Shown here piece after piece: positions 42,506-49,694 of a stretch of DNA of 64,000 nucleotides. The position numbers and the translations under genes were made by a program. Within the stretch, counting starts at the first letter, position 1. Every line of letters starts with the position of its first letter. The DNA comes from an uncultured Spirochaetaceae bacterium (lineage in GTDB: Bacteria; Spirochaetota; Spirochaetia; Sphaerochaetales; Sphaerochaetaceae), in the NCBI GenBank assembly GCA_944389145.1, contig CALXLH010000014.1:1-64000 (forward strand). Direction: 5' to 3'. Below the pieces are notes generated by a model. It did no database searches. It was not told where the DNA came from and saw nothing but the letters and a program-made list of their open reading frames with translations.

Positions 42506-42922
42506 ATGGACCACAAGATGGAAATAAGCAGGGACCAATACATCAGGCGCTTGGCAGAACAAAGAGGAAATGGATTCATAAAGGTCATCACAGGCCTGAG
42601 AAACGTCAGGCTCGGCTTCACCCAGAGGGTTGGAGTGATTGAGCAGAACTACACCAATGATAAGGGCAGCAGGGCCAAGAGGCAGCTTGAGATCGACTTC
42701 TATGCGACACGCCACGACAAGAGCTTCTATATCCAATGCACACTCTCTCTGAAAGATACAGAAAAGCGGATACAGGAAGAGAGGCCATTCATGCTCATAA
42801 GGGACTCTTATAGGAAGATCATCATAGTCGAGGATGATATAATCCCACACAACGATGAGAACGGCATATTCATCATCGGAATCAGAGACTTCCTGTCAAA
42901 CGAGGATATCCTAGAATATTAA
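42506..42922 (+). pseudogene. Internally deleted DUF4143-type ATPase gene with intact reading frame
   Basis: 139 residues. The first ~30 (EISRDQYIRRLAEQRGNGFI, then KVITGLR) match the N-terminus of DUF4143 ATPases up to the start of Walker A; the next residues jump straight to the C-terminal domain (GVIEQNYTNDKGSRAKRQLE, then IDFYATRHDKSFYIQC, IRDSYRKIIIVEDDI, GIFIIGIRDFL). The GKS/T loop, Walker B and about 250 residues are missing, yet the frame stays open to the natural stop. The palindrome TTTCGC-AGAT-GCGAAA (42481-42496) lies just upstream. ATG 42461 is in frame but would include that palindrome. Confidence 0.6.
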
Positions 42923-42933
42923 AGAGGCACGGC

Positions 42934-43140
42934 CTAAGCCATGCCCCCGCCACGGCTCGCCCATGCTGTATCACCGGTTGCATATCGTCTGCGATATTCC
43001 CTGACAGTATAGGCGTTGAGCCCTGTTATCGTTGCCGTCCTCTTATACCCGTTTCCCTGTTCAAAGAGTTCCAGGCATTCCTTTCTCTTTTCCGTTGGTA
43101 TCCGATGGCGGCTTGTTCCAAGAGACTGTCTATCTCTCAC
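42934..43140 (-). CDS. Solo transposase-type helix-turn-helix protein
   Basis: 68 residues: EKRKECLELFEQGNGYKRTA, then TITGLNAYTVREYRRRYATGDTAW, the HTH of IS3-type OrfA-like proteins. No DDE catalytic part follows on either strand. The start is GTG 43140 with GGAGG five bases upstream, so expression is plausible. Either an insertion-sequence remnant or a domesticated DNA-binding protein. Confidence 0.6.
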   Translation of the reverse strand: MRDRQSLGTSRHRIPTEKRKECLELFEQGNGYKRTATITGLNAYTVREYRRRYATGDTAWASRGGGMA

Positions 43141-43151
43141 ATCAGCCTCCT

Positions 43152-43195
43152 AAAAAGAGAGCCTGTCCCCGATCAAGCCAAGACCAAGAACAGGC
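43152..43195 (-). terminator. Intrinsic terminator after the lipoprotein gene
   Basis: GCCTGTTC / GGACAGGC stem (eight pairs, one wobble), a long loop, then TCTCTTTTT on the - strand, 33 bases after the stop at 43229. Confidence 0.6.
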
Positions 43196-43228
43196 CCACC
43201 TTACGCTTAAAGAGCGCAATCAGAACTA

Positions 43229-44482
43229 TTACTTATTAAAGGAAACACCGTTTGCAGTTACGCTACCTGCGATATCTCCAAGGTCATTGATTTCCGCAGC
43301 AGAAATCTTTGAATCTGTAGCATTCCATGTAAACGTAACACTCTCAGATGAAGGAGTGGTCGTCAGACCTGTTCCTACCATATCAGCAGAAACCGTCAAC
43401 GGATAACCAGTACCGGTAAGCTCAATACCATCAGCAGTAAGAGTATATCCTGTTGCAACTATAGCAGCCTGATTAAGCGCTTCCATTGTTGCACCTGTCC
43501 TCTCTGTTGAGAATACAATCGTGAAGTCACCATCGAGGACTGCAGAGCTACTCGCATTCAGCTTATAGTCATTAGCTGTAAAAGCGACAGTTACAGTACC
43601 AGTCTGCTTATAAGCCCCAGTTGAATCCTGAGAGTTAGTTGAAGCATACGTTACCGTTGCATCAGCATCAGCTACTGTATCTTCACCACCATCGAGATAA
43701 TCAGTGATTACAGCAAGGATACCGGTATCATACGTATTAATCTGAGTCCAATACTCCGCAAACTCGTCCTGCATGAACTTGTAAGCGCTGTGATCATCTC
43801 CAGCAACAGTAGCAAAAGCCTCGATGAATGCTGCACCGCTGATCTCCCTTGACTCATAGACATAACCAGTCGTTGTCCTACTGACAGGGATATTCATCGT
43901 GATAGAAGCACTCTGAACAGGAAGGGTCGTATATACCGTTGTAACAGAACCACTGCTCGTTATCGAACCATTGCTGTTGAATGTATAAACAAGGTTACCA
44001 TCTACAGCGCCGGAGATGGAGAAGGTGACCTTCTCTGCATCGCCATAATATGACGAATAATTACCAGAACCATAACCAGGAACCTGGAGATCTGTTGCAG
44101 CGATGGTATACTCAGTGACTGCAAGCGTAGCTGAATCACTTCCCTTAGCGGCAGTATAAGTTCCGCCAAGCGTAAGAGTTACGTTTCCAACGATACTTCC
44201 ACCATTAGGATAGTTCTTGGTAATGACTACAGTCTCGCCAGAAGCACTGACAGAATTACCAGCATCACTGATTATGGTTGAGATATCAATTAGTGATGTT
44301 GCCGGGCTGCTTCCCTGAATTTCCTCGAAAAGAAGATAATTTACCTGCTGGGCTGCAAGCCTGGTAGCATCAACAGTTACAGGGGTTCCTTCTGGGGTAT
44401 CCGTTGCCGGCGTCGAATTATCACAAGCCGCAAAGCCAAACAATACGGCCAGTGACAGAACAAGAATCATGATTTTTTTCAT
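43229..44482 (-). CDS. Putative surface lipoprotein with a poly-G promoter
   Basis: 417 residues. The signal peptide MKKIMILVLSLAVLFGFAAC ends in a lipobox (FAAC, Cys 20), so it should be lipidated. The rest is Thr/Ser/Ala/Val-rich, beta-prone and without a recognised domain; blocks such as GDGEDTVADADATVTYAS-like and AITDYLDGG stretches are not exact repeats. ATG 44482 gives the canonical signal peptide, but GGAGG is 12 bases away; an in-frame TTG at 44491 is only three bases from it. The gene is monocistronic, with a terminator. Codon use is more A+T-rich than in housekeeping genes. Outer-membrane exposure is inferred. Confidence 0.75.
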   Translation of the reverse strand: MKKIMILVLSLAVLFGFAACDNSTPATDTPEGTPVTVDATRLAAQQVNYLLFEEIQGSSPATSLIDISTIISDAGNSVSASGETVVITKNYPNGGSIVGNVTLTLGGTYTAAKGSDSATLAVTEYTIAATDLQVPGYGSGNYSSYYGDAEKVTFSISGAVDGNLVYTFNSNGSITSSGSVTTVYTTLPVQSASITMNIPVSRTTTGYVYESREISGAAFIEAFATVAGDDHSAYKFMQDEFAEYWTQINTYDTGILAVITDYLDGGEDTVADADATVTYASTNSQDSTGAYKQTGTVTVAFTANDYKLNASSSAVLDGDFTIVFSTERTGATMEALNQAAIVATGYTLTADGIELTGTGYPLTVSADMVGTGLTTTPSSESVTFTWNATDSKISAAEINDLGDIAGSVTANGVSFNK

Positions 44483-44515
44483 AATTTCCAAAATCCTCCG
44501 AAAGTTTATGACTAA

Positions 44516-44545
44516 AGGCTATCCCCCCCCTAAGGCTTTTGTCAA
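44516..44545 (-). promoter_or_regulatory. Promoter with G8 tract in the spacer
   Basis: Perfect TTGACA (44540-44545), spacer containing eight consecutive G (C8 on + at 44523-44530), then ATAGCC/TAGCCT as -10 at 17 or 18 bp. Slippage of the tract would change spacer length. Confidence 0.55.
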
Positions 44546-44674
44546 GTAGTTTTTTGCTTTGCCGCTCAATATCGAGGATTTTGGATAATTCCATCAGATA
44601 AATACAATTAACATGATTTTCAGGAAATTTTGTAACAAATATCCTGAAATGGTGTTATGCCGCTGGATCGGCAC

Positions 44675-45391
44675 TCAGTCTATCACATCGATGAGATGGA
44701 CATCGAAGATGAGGAGGGAGTTGGGACCTACCGCACCGGCGGTCATATCGCCATAGCCAAGCTCAGGGGGAATCCAGAAACGGTATGTATCCCCTTCCCT
44801 CATGAGCCTTATACCCTCCGCGAATCCCGGAATGACACCTGAAAGGGAGAAGCGGGAGCTGCTGCCCCTCTCATATGAAGAATCAGCGATGCTCCCGTCA
44901 AGAAGCGTAAGCTGGTAATCGACCTCCACATCATCGGCATCCGCGGCGCTTTCGCCATTCCCGCTCTCGACGATCTCATACTGCAGTCCGGACGGCGTGG
45001 TGAATACTCCGCTTCTCGTGCCATTGGCGGCAAGGAAATCATTGGCTGCGGCAAGGTTCGCGCTCGCAACCTCGGCAAGGACAGCGGCACGGGCCTCCAG
45101 CAGCTGCTGCTGGAACTCAACCACCGCCTGATTCATCTCCGTGGTACTCATTGCCTGGCTGCCTTCCGCATAGTCCATCGCGCCTCTTGCCACGTATTCG
45201 AAGCTTATGTCCCCATAATCCCTTTCTGCTGATGCTGAAAGGAGATAGCCGAATGCATAGCTGAACCTCTCCTCAAGCGATCCAGGAGCAGGAAGATCGA
45301 AATCAGAAGCCTCTGCAAAGACTGTCCCTGCATCCTTCTCGCAGGATATGATAAGCATCAGTGCAGCGATTATAAGAAGAAAGCGGCGCAT
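44675..45391 (-). CDS. FKBP-type peptidyl-prolyl isomerase lipoprotein
   Basis: 238 residues. The signal peptide MRRFLLIIAALMLIISC ends in a lipobox Cys (17). An FKBP N-terminal dimerisation region follows (~45-130, FSYAFGYLLSAS, MNQAVVEFQQQLLEARAAV). The C-terminal FKBP domain has SGLQYEIVESGNG, VDYQLTLLDG, VIPGFAEGIRLMREGDTYRFWIPPELGYG and LLIFDVHLIDV. It probably acts as a periplasmic folding factor like FkpA/Mip. The start is fixed by TATCTT ending 6 bases before ATG 45391. Confidence 0.92.
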   Translation of the reverse strand: MRRFLLIIAALMLIISCEKDAGTVFAEASDFDLPAPGSLEERFSYAFGYLLSASAERDYGDISFEYVARGAMDYAEGSQAMSTTEMNQAVVEFQQQLLEARAAVLAEVASANLAAANDFLAANGTRSGVFTTPSGLQYEIVESGNGESAADADDVEVDYQLTLLDGSIADSSYERGSSSRFSLSGVIPGFAEGIRLMREGDTYRFWIPPELGYGDMTAGAVGPNSLLIFDVHLIDVID

Positions 45392-45397
45392 AAGAGA

Positions 45398-45426
45398 AAG
45401 ATACCCTATTGATGATATGCTGTCTA
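45398..45426 (-). promoter_or_regulatory. FKBP gene promoter, leaderless geometry
   Basis: TAGACA - 17 bp - TATCTT - 6 bp - ATG; one mismatch in each hexamer is visible and no Shine-Dalgarno is present. Confidence 0.62.
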
Positions 45427-45608
45427 TGACAGGCAAGGAAGAGATTATCCCAATCGAACATCAGATCCCTATTGCCTCTATGTGCGACAAGATGCTCTAC
45501 CACATCATACAGAATGCCAACGCATGTCAACGATTGATAGAAAGGTCATGGATTCACTTGAAAATGAGCAAGCCACGCAATATCTTCCGTAACTCATCCA
45601 TATCCTAG
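45426..45608 (+). CDS. Possible small protein, doubtful
   Basis: 60-codon frame (MTGKEEIIPIEHQIPIASMC...) divergent from the FKBP gene, with GATATG ending 6 bases before the ATG but no -35. No family recognised; it could be a remnant. Listed because it fills an otherwise empty ~300-base gap. Confidence 0.25.
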   Translation: MTGKEEIIPIEHQIPIASMCDKMLYHIIQNANACQRLIERSWIHLKMSKPRNIFRNSSIS

Positions 45609-45615
45609 ATCATTG

Positions 45616-45674
45616 TTGACAGCATGCTCCTTCAATATGAAAATATTATCTGTAAGAAATTACGAATTTCCTAC
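45616..45674 (+). promoter_or_regulatory. Toxin-antitoxin promoter and operator
   Basis: TTGACA (45616-45621) with GAAAAT 17 bp downstream, and an imperfect palindrome GTAAGAAAT-TACGA-ATTTCCTAC (45652-45674) just before the ribosome site, a likely autoregulatory operator. Confidence 0.45.
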
Positions 45675-45692
45675 TGTTGGAGGATATCAGCA

Positions 45693-45959
45693 ATGTTAAT
45701 CGAAATAAGGCAGAAATCACAGATAACCATTCCTAAGGAAATAATCAAGAAGCTTGACCTCAGGGAAGGTGATTCACTTGAGATCTCCGAGGACAATGGA
45801 ATCATCAGGCTTATTCCTGTAGCCATCTACCCAAAGAAGTATGTCGATGAGCTCAAGGACGAGATAATGGAAATAAAGGAGAAGATTGCATCTGGAACAC
45901 AGCCTGTATTCGATAATGTCGATGATTTATTTGCCGAACTCGATAGAAGGAATGGATGA
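45693..45959 (+). CDS. AbrB/MazE-type antitoxin
   Basis: 88 residues. The N-terminal swapped-hairpin AbrB fold has IRQKSQITIPKEIIKKLDLREGDSLEI, binding DNA; an acidic C-terminal tail (DELKDEIMEIKEKI, VDDLFAELDRRNG) would wrap the toxin. GGAGG lies nine bases before ATG 45693, which I prefer to the upstream in-frame ATG because the AbrB fold starts here. It overlaps the toxin gene by four bases (ATGA). Confidence 0.88.
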   Translation: MLIEIRQKSQITIPKEIIKKLDLREGDSLEISEDNGIIRLIPVAIYPKKYVDELKDEIMEIKEKIASGTQPVFDNVDDLFAELDRRNG

Positions 45960-46222
45960 AATATAAATACACATTTACAAAAAGATTCGAGAAGAGCTAT
46001 GTAAAACTATCGCCAGAAACCCGAAGACTGATAAGGAAGAAAATCGAGATACTGATTACGAATCCACTTCATCCATCACTCCGTACAAAGAGGATACAGG
46101 GAGCCGAAGATCTATTTGAATGCAGCGTAAATATGGATATACGGATCATCTGGTATTATGATGGCCCAATGATGATCATCCTATTTGATGTTGGGCATCA
46201 TGATATACTCAAGCAATTCTGA
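45956..46222 (+). CDS. RelE/ParE-superfamily toxin
   Basis: 88 residues: YTFTKRFEKSYVKLSPETRRLIRKKIEILI, HPSLRTKRIQGAEDLFECSVNMDIRIIWYY, IILFDVGHHDIL. The arrangement (two helices, then a beta-sheet with basic residues, ending GHHD) matches YafQ/RelE-like ribosome-dependent mRNA interferases. Pairing of an AbrB-type antitoxin with a RelE-type toxin is a known mixed module. Its stop abuts the stop of the convergent MFS gene. Confidence 0.85.
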   Translation: MKYKYTFTKRFEKSYVKLSPETRRLIRKKIEILITNPLHPSLRTKRIQGAEDLFECSVNMDIRIIWYYDGPMMIILFDVGHHDILKQF

Positions 46223-47395
46223 TTATAATAGAAATTTTCCTGTCAGGCCCCTGATACCTTTAATCTTCATACACATTGCAACAATGCCGGCAAGCGCCCC
46301 GGAAAGCATGAATACCGCACGGATAGGAATAATGTCGGCAAGAGGGCCGAAGAGGATCATGCCGAGAGGGAGGGCTGCAGAGGAAGAGGCGGAGAAGAGC
46401 GCCATGACGCGTCCCAGCATCTCCTCATCCGTCCTTGACTGCACCTCCGAGTTCAGCAACGCGGTATAGGATGGCGTGGAGATCCCGATGATCAGGTTCA
46501 GCATGATATACAGGACGATGCCATCCAAAGCACCCATCAGCAGGAGGCATAGCCCGTAGAGTGCAAGGGATATCCTGTAGCCACCCCTTACACCCAGCCT
46601 ATCCCCTATCGATGATACCGCCACACCTCCGGCGATCATGCCTGCGCTGTATGACATCTCCGACAGGGAAAGGATGGATGCAGAGGCATCATACTCCCTG
46701 GAAAGGATGAGTGGCGTCATGAACGCACCGGGGCTTATGGAGAATACGGCGAGCGCGCTGAATATGAGAAGACTGAGGAGATCCTCCTTTCCCCGGCAGT
46801 ACCTTAAGCCGCTGAGCAGGTCTATCCGTTCCACGGATCCTCTGTCAGGAAGCCGCTGCAGCAGGAGGGATATGATGGCGGCGCCAGCAGTCAACGCGTC
46901 AAGCGCGATCGCGTATATCAGGCCATAGGAAGAGGAGTATATAAGAGCCGCTAGGGCCGGAGAGAGCAGCATTATGAACGATGATGCGAGTCCCTTCAGT
47001 CCATTTGCCCTTACAAGCCGTCCTTCCGGCACGAGAAGAGGCAGTACCGCATCATAGGCAGGGGCCTGTATCCCCTGCGCGGCAGAACGGACAAGAAGCA
47101 TCGGGAACACGACCGATATATCCCCTGATAGCACGGACGGAAGCATCAGAAGGGCCGCGGCCGCGCAAATACCATCGGAAATCATTATCATGCGCTTCTT
47201 CGGATACCTGTCGAGGATCGGCCCTATGAGAAGAGAGACAATCAGCTGCGGCAGGAATCCAAGGATCGTCGCAAGGAGCATCGCGCTCCCTGAGCCATAT
47301 GAGAAAACCACCGTCCAGATTATCGCGAACTGCAGTACCGATGATCCCAAAAGAGAGATGGACTGTGGAATGAGGAAAAAGAGCAGCCTATCCAC
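46223..47395 (-). CDS. MFS transporter
   Basis: 390 residues, 12 predicted membrane segments, with the loop 2-3 motif GPILDRYPKKRMIMISDG (motif A) and the C-terminal half equivalent SSIGDRLGVRGGY. It resembles the MFS_3/Bcr-type exporters of drugs or metabolites; substrate unknown. GTG 47395 overlaps the fumarase gene stop by eight bases (GTGGATAG), indicating that it is the last gene of the def operon. Confidence 0.85.
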   Translation of the reverse strand: MDRLLFFLIPQSISLLGSSVLQFAIIWTVVFSYGSGSAMLLATILGFLPQLIVSLLIGPILDRYPKKRMIMISDGICAAAALLMLPSVLSGDISVVFPMLLVRSAAQGIQAPAYDAVLPLLVPEGRLVRANGLKGLASSFIMLLSPALAALIYSSSYGLIYAIALDALTAGAAIISLLLQRLPDRGSVERIDLLSGLRYCRGKEDLLSLLIFSALAVFSISPGAFMTPLILSREYDASASILSLSEMSYSAGMIAGGVAVSSIGDRLGVRGGYRISLALYGLCLLLMGALDGIVLYIMLNLIIGISTPSYTALLNSEVQSRTDEEMLGRVMALFSASSSAALPLGMILFGPLADIIPIRAVFMLSGALAGIVAMCMKIKGIRGLTGKFLL

Positions 47396-47909
47396 GATAG
47401 ACCCGGCCTAGGCTGTCTATGATGCAGAATACGGGGAAGTCCTCAACCTCCAGGCGGAGAAGCGCCTCTGGCCCCAGCTCAGGATAGGCAATGACCTCAG
47501 ATTTCCTGATGCATGAGGAGTATAGCGCGCCACAGCCGCCGTAAGCCTGAAGATAGAGGCCATGATTGCGCTCTATCGAGGCCCTTACCTCCTCGGATCT
47601 CGGCCCCTTGCCTATCATCACCTTAAGGCCATTATCAGCAAGAAGCGGAGAGAACGGATCCATCCTCGCGCTCGTCGTAGGGCCAGCCGCTCCGAGGGCA
47701 AAGCCATCGGGAGCAGGAGAGGGTCCCATATAGTAGATCGCGTTACCCCTGAATGGGAAAGGAGGCTCCTTTCCTTCTCCGATGAGGGAAGCAAGGCGCT
47801 TATGCACCTGATCGCGCCCCGTATAGATCACGCCGGAGATGATAACCTCGTCACCGGCTTCTATCGTGGCAATCGCATCATCCGTGCATGGCATGATAAG
47901 CCTCTTCAT
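47388..47909 (-). CDS. Class I fumarate hydratase, beta (C-terminal) subunit
   Basis: 173 residues of the fumarase C-terminal domain: DEVIISGVIYTGRDQVHKRL, YYMGPSPAPDGFALGAAGPTTSARMD and MIGKGPRSEEV. It pairs with the alpha subunit to hydrate fumarate (tartrate dehydratase is the alternative for two-subunit forms). ATG 47909 overlaps the alpha stop (ATGA) and has GGAGG upstream. Confidence 0.9.
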   Translation of the reverse strand: MKRLIMPCTDDAIATIEAGDEVIISGVIYTGRDQVHKRLASLIGEGKEPPFPFRGNAIYYMGPSPAPDGFALGAAGPTTSARMDPFSPLLADNGLKVMIGKGPRSEEVRASIERNHGLYLQAYGGCGALYSSCIRKSEVIAYPELGPEALLRLEVEDFPVFCIIDSLGRVYRG

Positions 47910-48727
47910 AGCTCTCCCTCCTTGAATGCCAGGCAGCACTTACGCTCTGCCCAGCAGTTGACCGTCATGGCGACAGGAAGTCCCGCGATATGCGTAGGCT
48001 CAGAGAGCACGGAGACGGAAAGCGCGGTGTTATCACCACCGAGGCCGCCAGGTCCTATGCCGAGCCTATTGACCTCCGCAAGGATCCTACCCTCGAGTGC
48101 GGCATTGCCATCGGAGACGAAGAACGCCTTCTTCGAGAGGAATGCGGCCCTGTCCATCGTTCCCCCAACGCCTACGCCTAGCATTACCGGTGGGCACGGC
48201 TTTCCGCCGGCCTTCCTCATCATATCGAGAACAGCAGAGACAACGCCATCCTCCCCTGCCGTGGGATTAAGCATCCGCACCGAGGAGCAGTTCTCAGAGC
48301 CAAATCCCTTAAGGAGGAAGCGGAGCGTAACGCCAGCGCCATCCACGACCTCATAGCTTATGACAGGAGGGAGGTTAGTTCCCGTGTTGATGCGCGAATA
48401 GATGGGATCTGAGACGACGCTCCTGCGGTAATAGCCATCCTCGGCGGCCCTCAGGCAGGCCCTGCGTATCAGGCTGTCCACATAGCCGATGCTGACGCTG
48501 CTGCCACGCCCTATCGATGCAAGGCACCAGAACATGCCTGTATCCTGGCACAGGGGAAGGCCTGTGCGCTCAGCGGCCCTGAGGTTATCGGCAATGGCAT
48601 CGAGAGCCGCCCGTCCGCCCCTGCCGCTCTCCCTTTCCCGGGCCGAAAGCAGCGATTCCTCTGTCTCGCCGGGAAGCCTCCTTATTGCCATCACGAGAGC
48701 ATCAGCTATCCTCTTCTCCGCATCCAT
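47906..48727 (-). CDS. Class I fumarate hydratase, alpha (N-terminal) subunit
   Basis: 273 residues of the 4Fe-4S fumarase N-terminal domain, with cluster Cys in GLPLCQDTGMF, CSSVRMLNP and KPCPPVMLGVGVGG. Hydro-lyase for fumarate/malate, or L-tartrate. I start at 48727, where AAGGAG sits six bases upstream; ATG 48751 with GGAGG three bases away is possible. It overlaps the radical SAM gene. There is no other TCA gene nearby, so the role may be in fumarate fermentation. Confidence 0.9.
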   Translation of the reverse strand: MDAEKRIADALVMAIRRLPGETEESLLSARERESGRGGRAALDAIADNLRAAERTGLPLCQDTGMFWCLASIGRGSSVSIGYVDSLIRRACLRAAEDGYYRRSVVSDPIYSRINTGTNLPPVISYEVVDGAGVTLRFLLKGFGSENCSSVRMLNPTAGEDGVVSAVLDMMRKAGGKPCPPVMLGVGVGGTMDRAAFLSKKAFFVSDGNAALEGRILAEVNRLGIGPGGLGGDNTALSVSVLSEPTHIAGLPVAMTVNCWAERKCCLAFKEGEL

Positions 48728-49694
48728 AGAGATCTCCTTGTCTAGTCCCATGCTCCTCCATCTGCCGCCTCAGGCGCGAGAGGAAGAGCGATTTATCAGG
48801 GAATACCCTCGGCGCGATGAGCCTGTGCATCGGCGTCTCGCACACCAGGCGCTGGATGATAGTATCGGGCGAAAGGCGGCGAAGCACAAGCTCCGCATCA
48901 TCAAGATAGCGCTCCTCGGAGGAGATGGTGAAATCACCATCAAGATACTCATCAGCCATCCTGGTGCCGCCGGGGACATGAAGGTTATGGATCTTGACCC
49001 CCTCGCTGCGGACGCTGTTGACCATCTCCACGGTGCGCATGAAATCATCCCTGCCCTCTCCCGGAAGCCCTATGATGATATGCGTGGACACCTTTATTCC
49101 CTTGTCATGCAGACGTGCTGCCGCATCGGCATAGCAGGCGCTGTCATGCCCCCTTCCGATAGCCCTGAGCGTATAATCAGAGGCACTCTGGAGGCCGAGC
49201 TCCACCCAGACATCCATCTCCGGCGAGGCATAGGAAGCAAGCAGATCCACGACATCGTCCGGAAGCACATCGGGGCGCGTGGAGACTATGAACTCCTTGT
49301 ATGTCCCCGTGGAGAGCGCCCTGTCATATATCGCGCGGAGGTTATCAGCAGAATCATATGTGTTCGTGAATGACTGGAAATAAAGAGAGAAGCCCTCTGC
49401 GTGGTAGCGCCGCATCAGGAACTCCCTGCCGCGCTCTATCTGGCTCTCGATGGAATCGAGACGTGGAAGGAGGCTGTTGGCGACGCTGTCATCATAAAGG
49501 CTGTCATGATGGAATGAAGACTCCTTCTTCCTGTGGTACACAGCCACGGCGCCGGTGCCATCGCAGAAGGAACAGCCTCCATGGCCATCCTTATCGCGGT
49601 TGGGACATGAGAATCCGCCATCGACGCCTATGCGGTAGACAGCACAGCCGAAGCGTCTCTGAAGATATGACCTGTAGCTGTTCCAGAGCTCCAT
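48702..49694 (-). CDS. Radical SAM protein, YhcC/YtqA family
   Basis: 330 residues. The cluster motif is GFSCPNRDKDGHGGCSFCDGTG, with three Cys spaced C-x10-C-x2-C, the wide spacing typical of the TIGR01212 family, followed by FQSFTNTYDS, GLQSASDYTLRAIGRGHD and STHIIIGLPGE. Elp3-like C-terminal features are partial. The substrate is uncertain; an RNA-related role has been proposed for the family. ATG 49694 overlaps the patatin stop. Confidence 0.88.
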   Translation of the reverse strand: MELWNSYRSYLQRRFGCAVYRIGVDGGFSCPNRDKDGHGGCSFCDGTGAVAVYHRKKESSFHHDSLYDDSVANSLLPRLDSIESQIERGREFLMRRYHAEGFSLYFQSFTNTYDSADNLRAIYDRALSTGTYKEFIVSTRPDVLPDDVVDLLASYASPEMDVWVELGLQSASDYTLRAIGRGHDSACYADAAARLHDKGIKVSTHIIIGLPGEGRDDFMRTVEMVNSVRSEGVKIHNLHVPGGTRMADEYLDGDFTISSEERYLDDAELVLRRLSPDTIIQRLVCETPMHRLIAPRVFPDKSLFLSRLRRQMEEHGTRQGDLYGCGEEDS

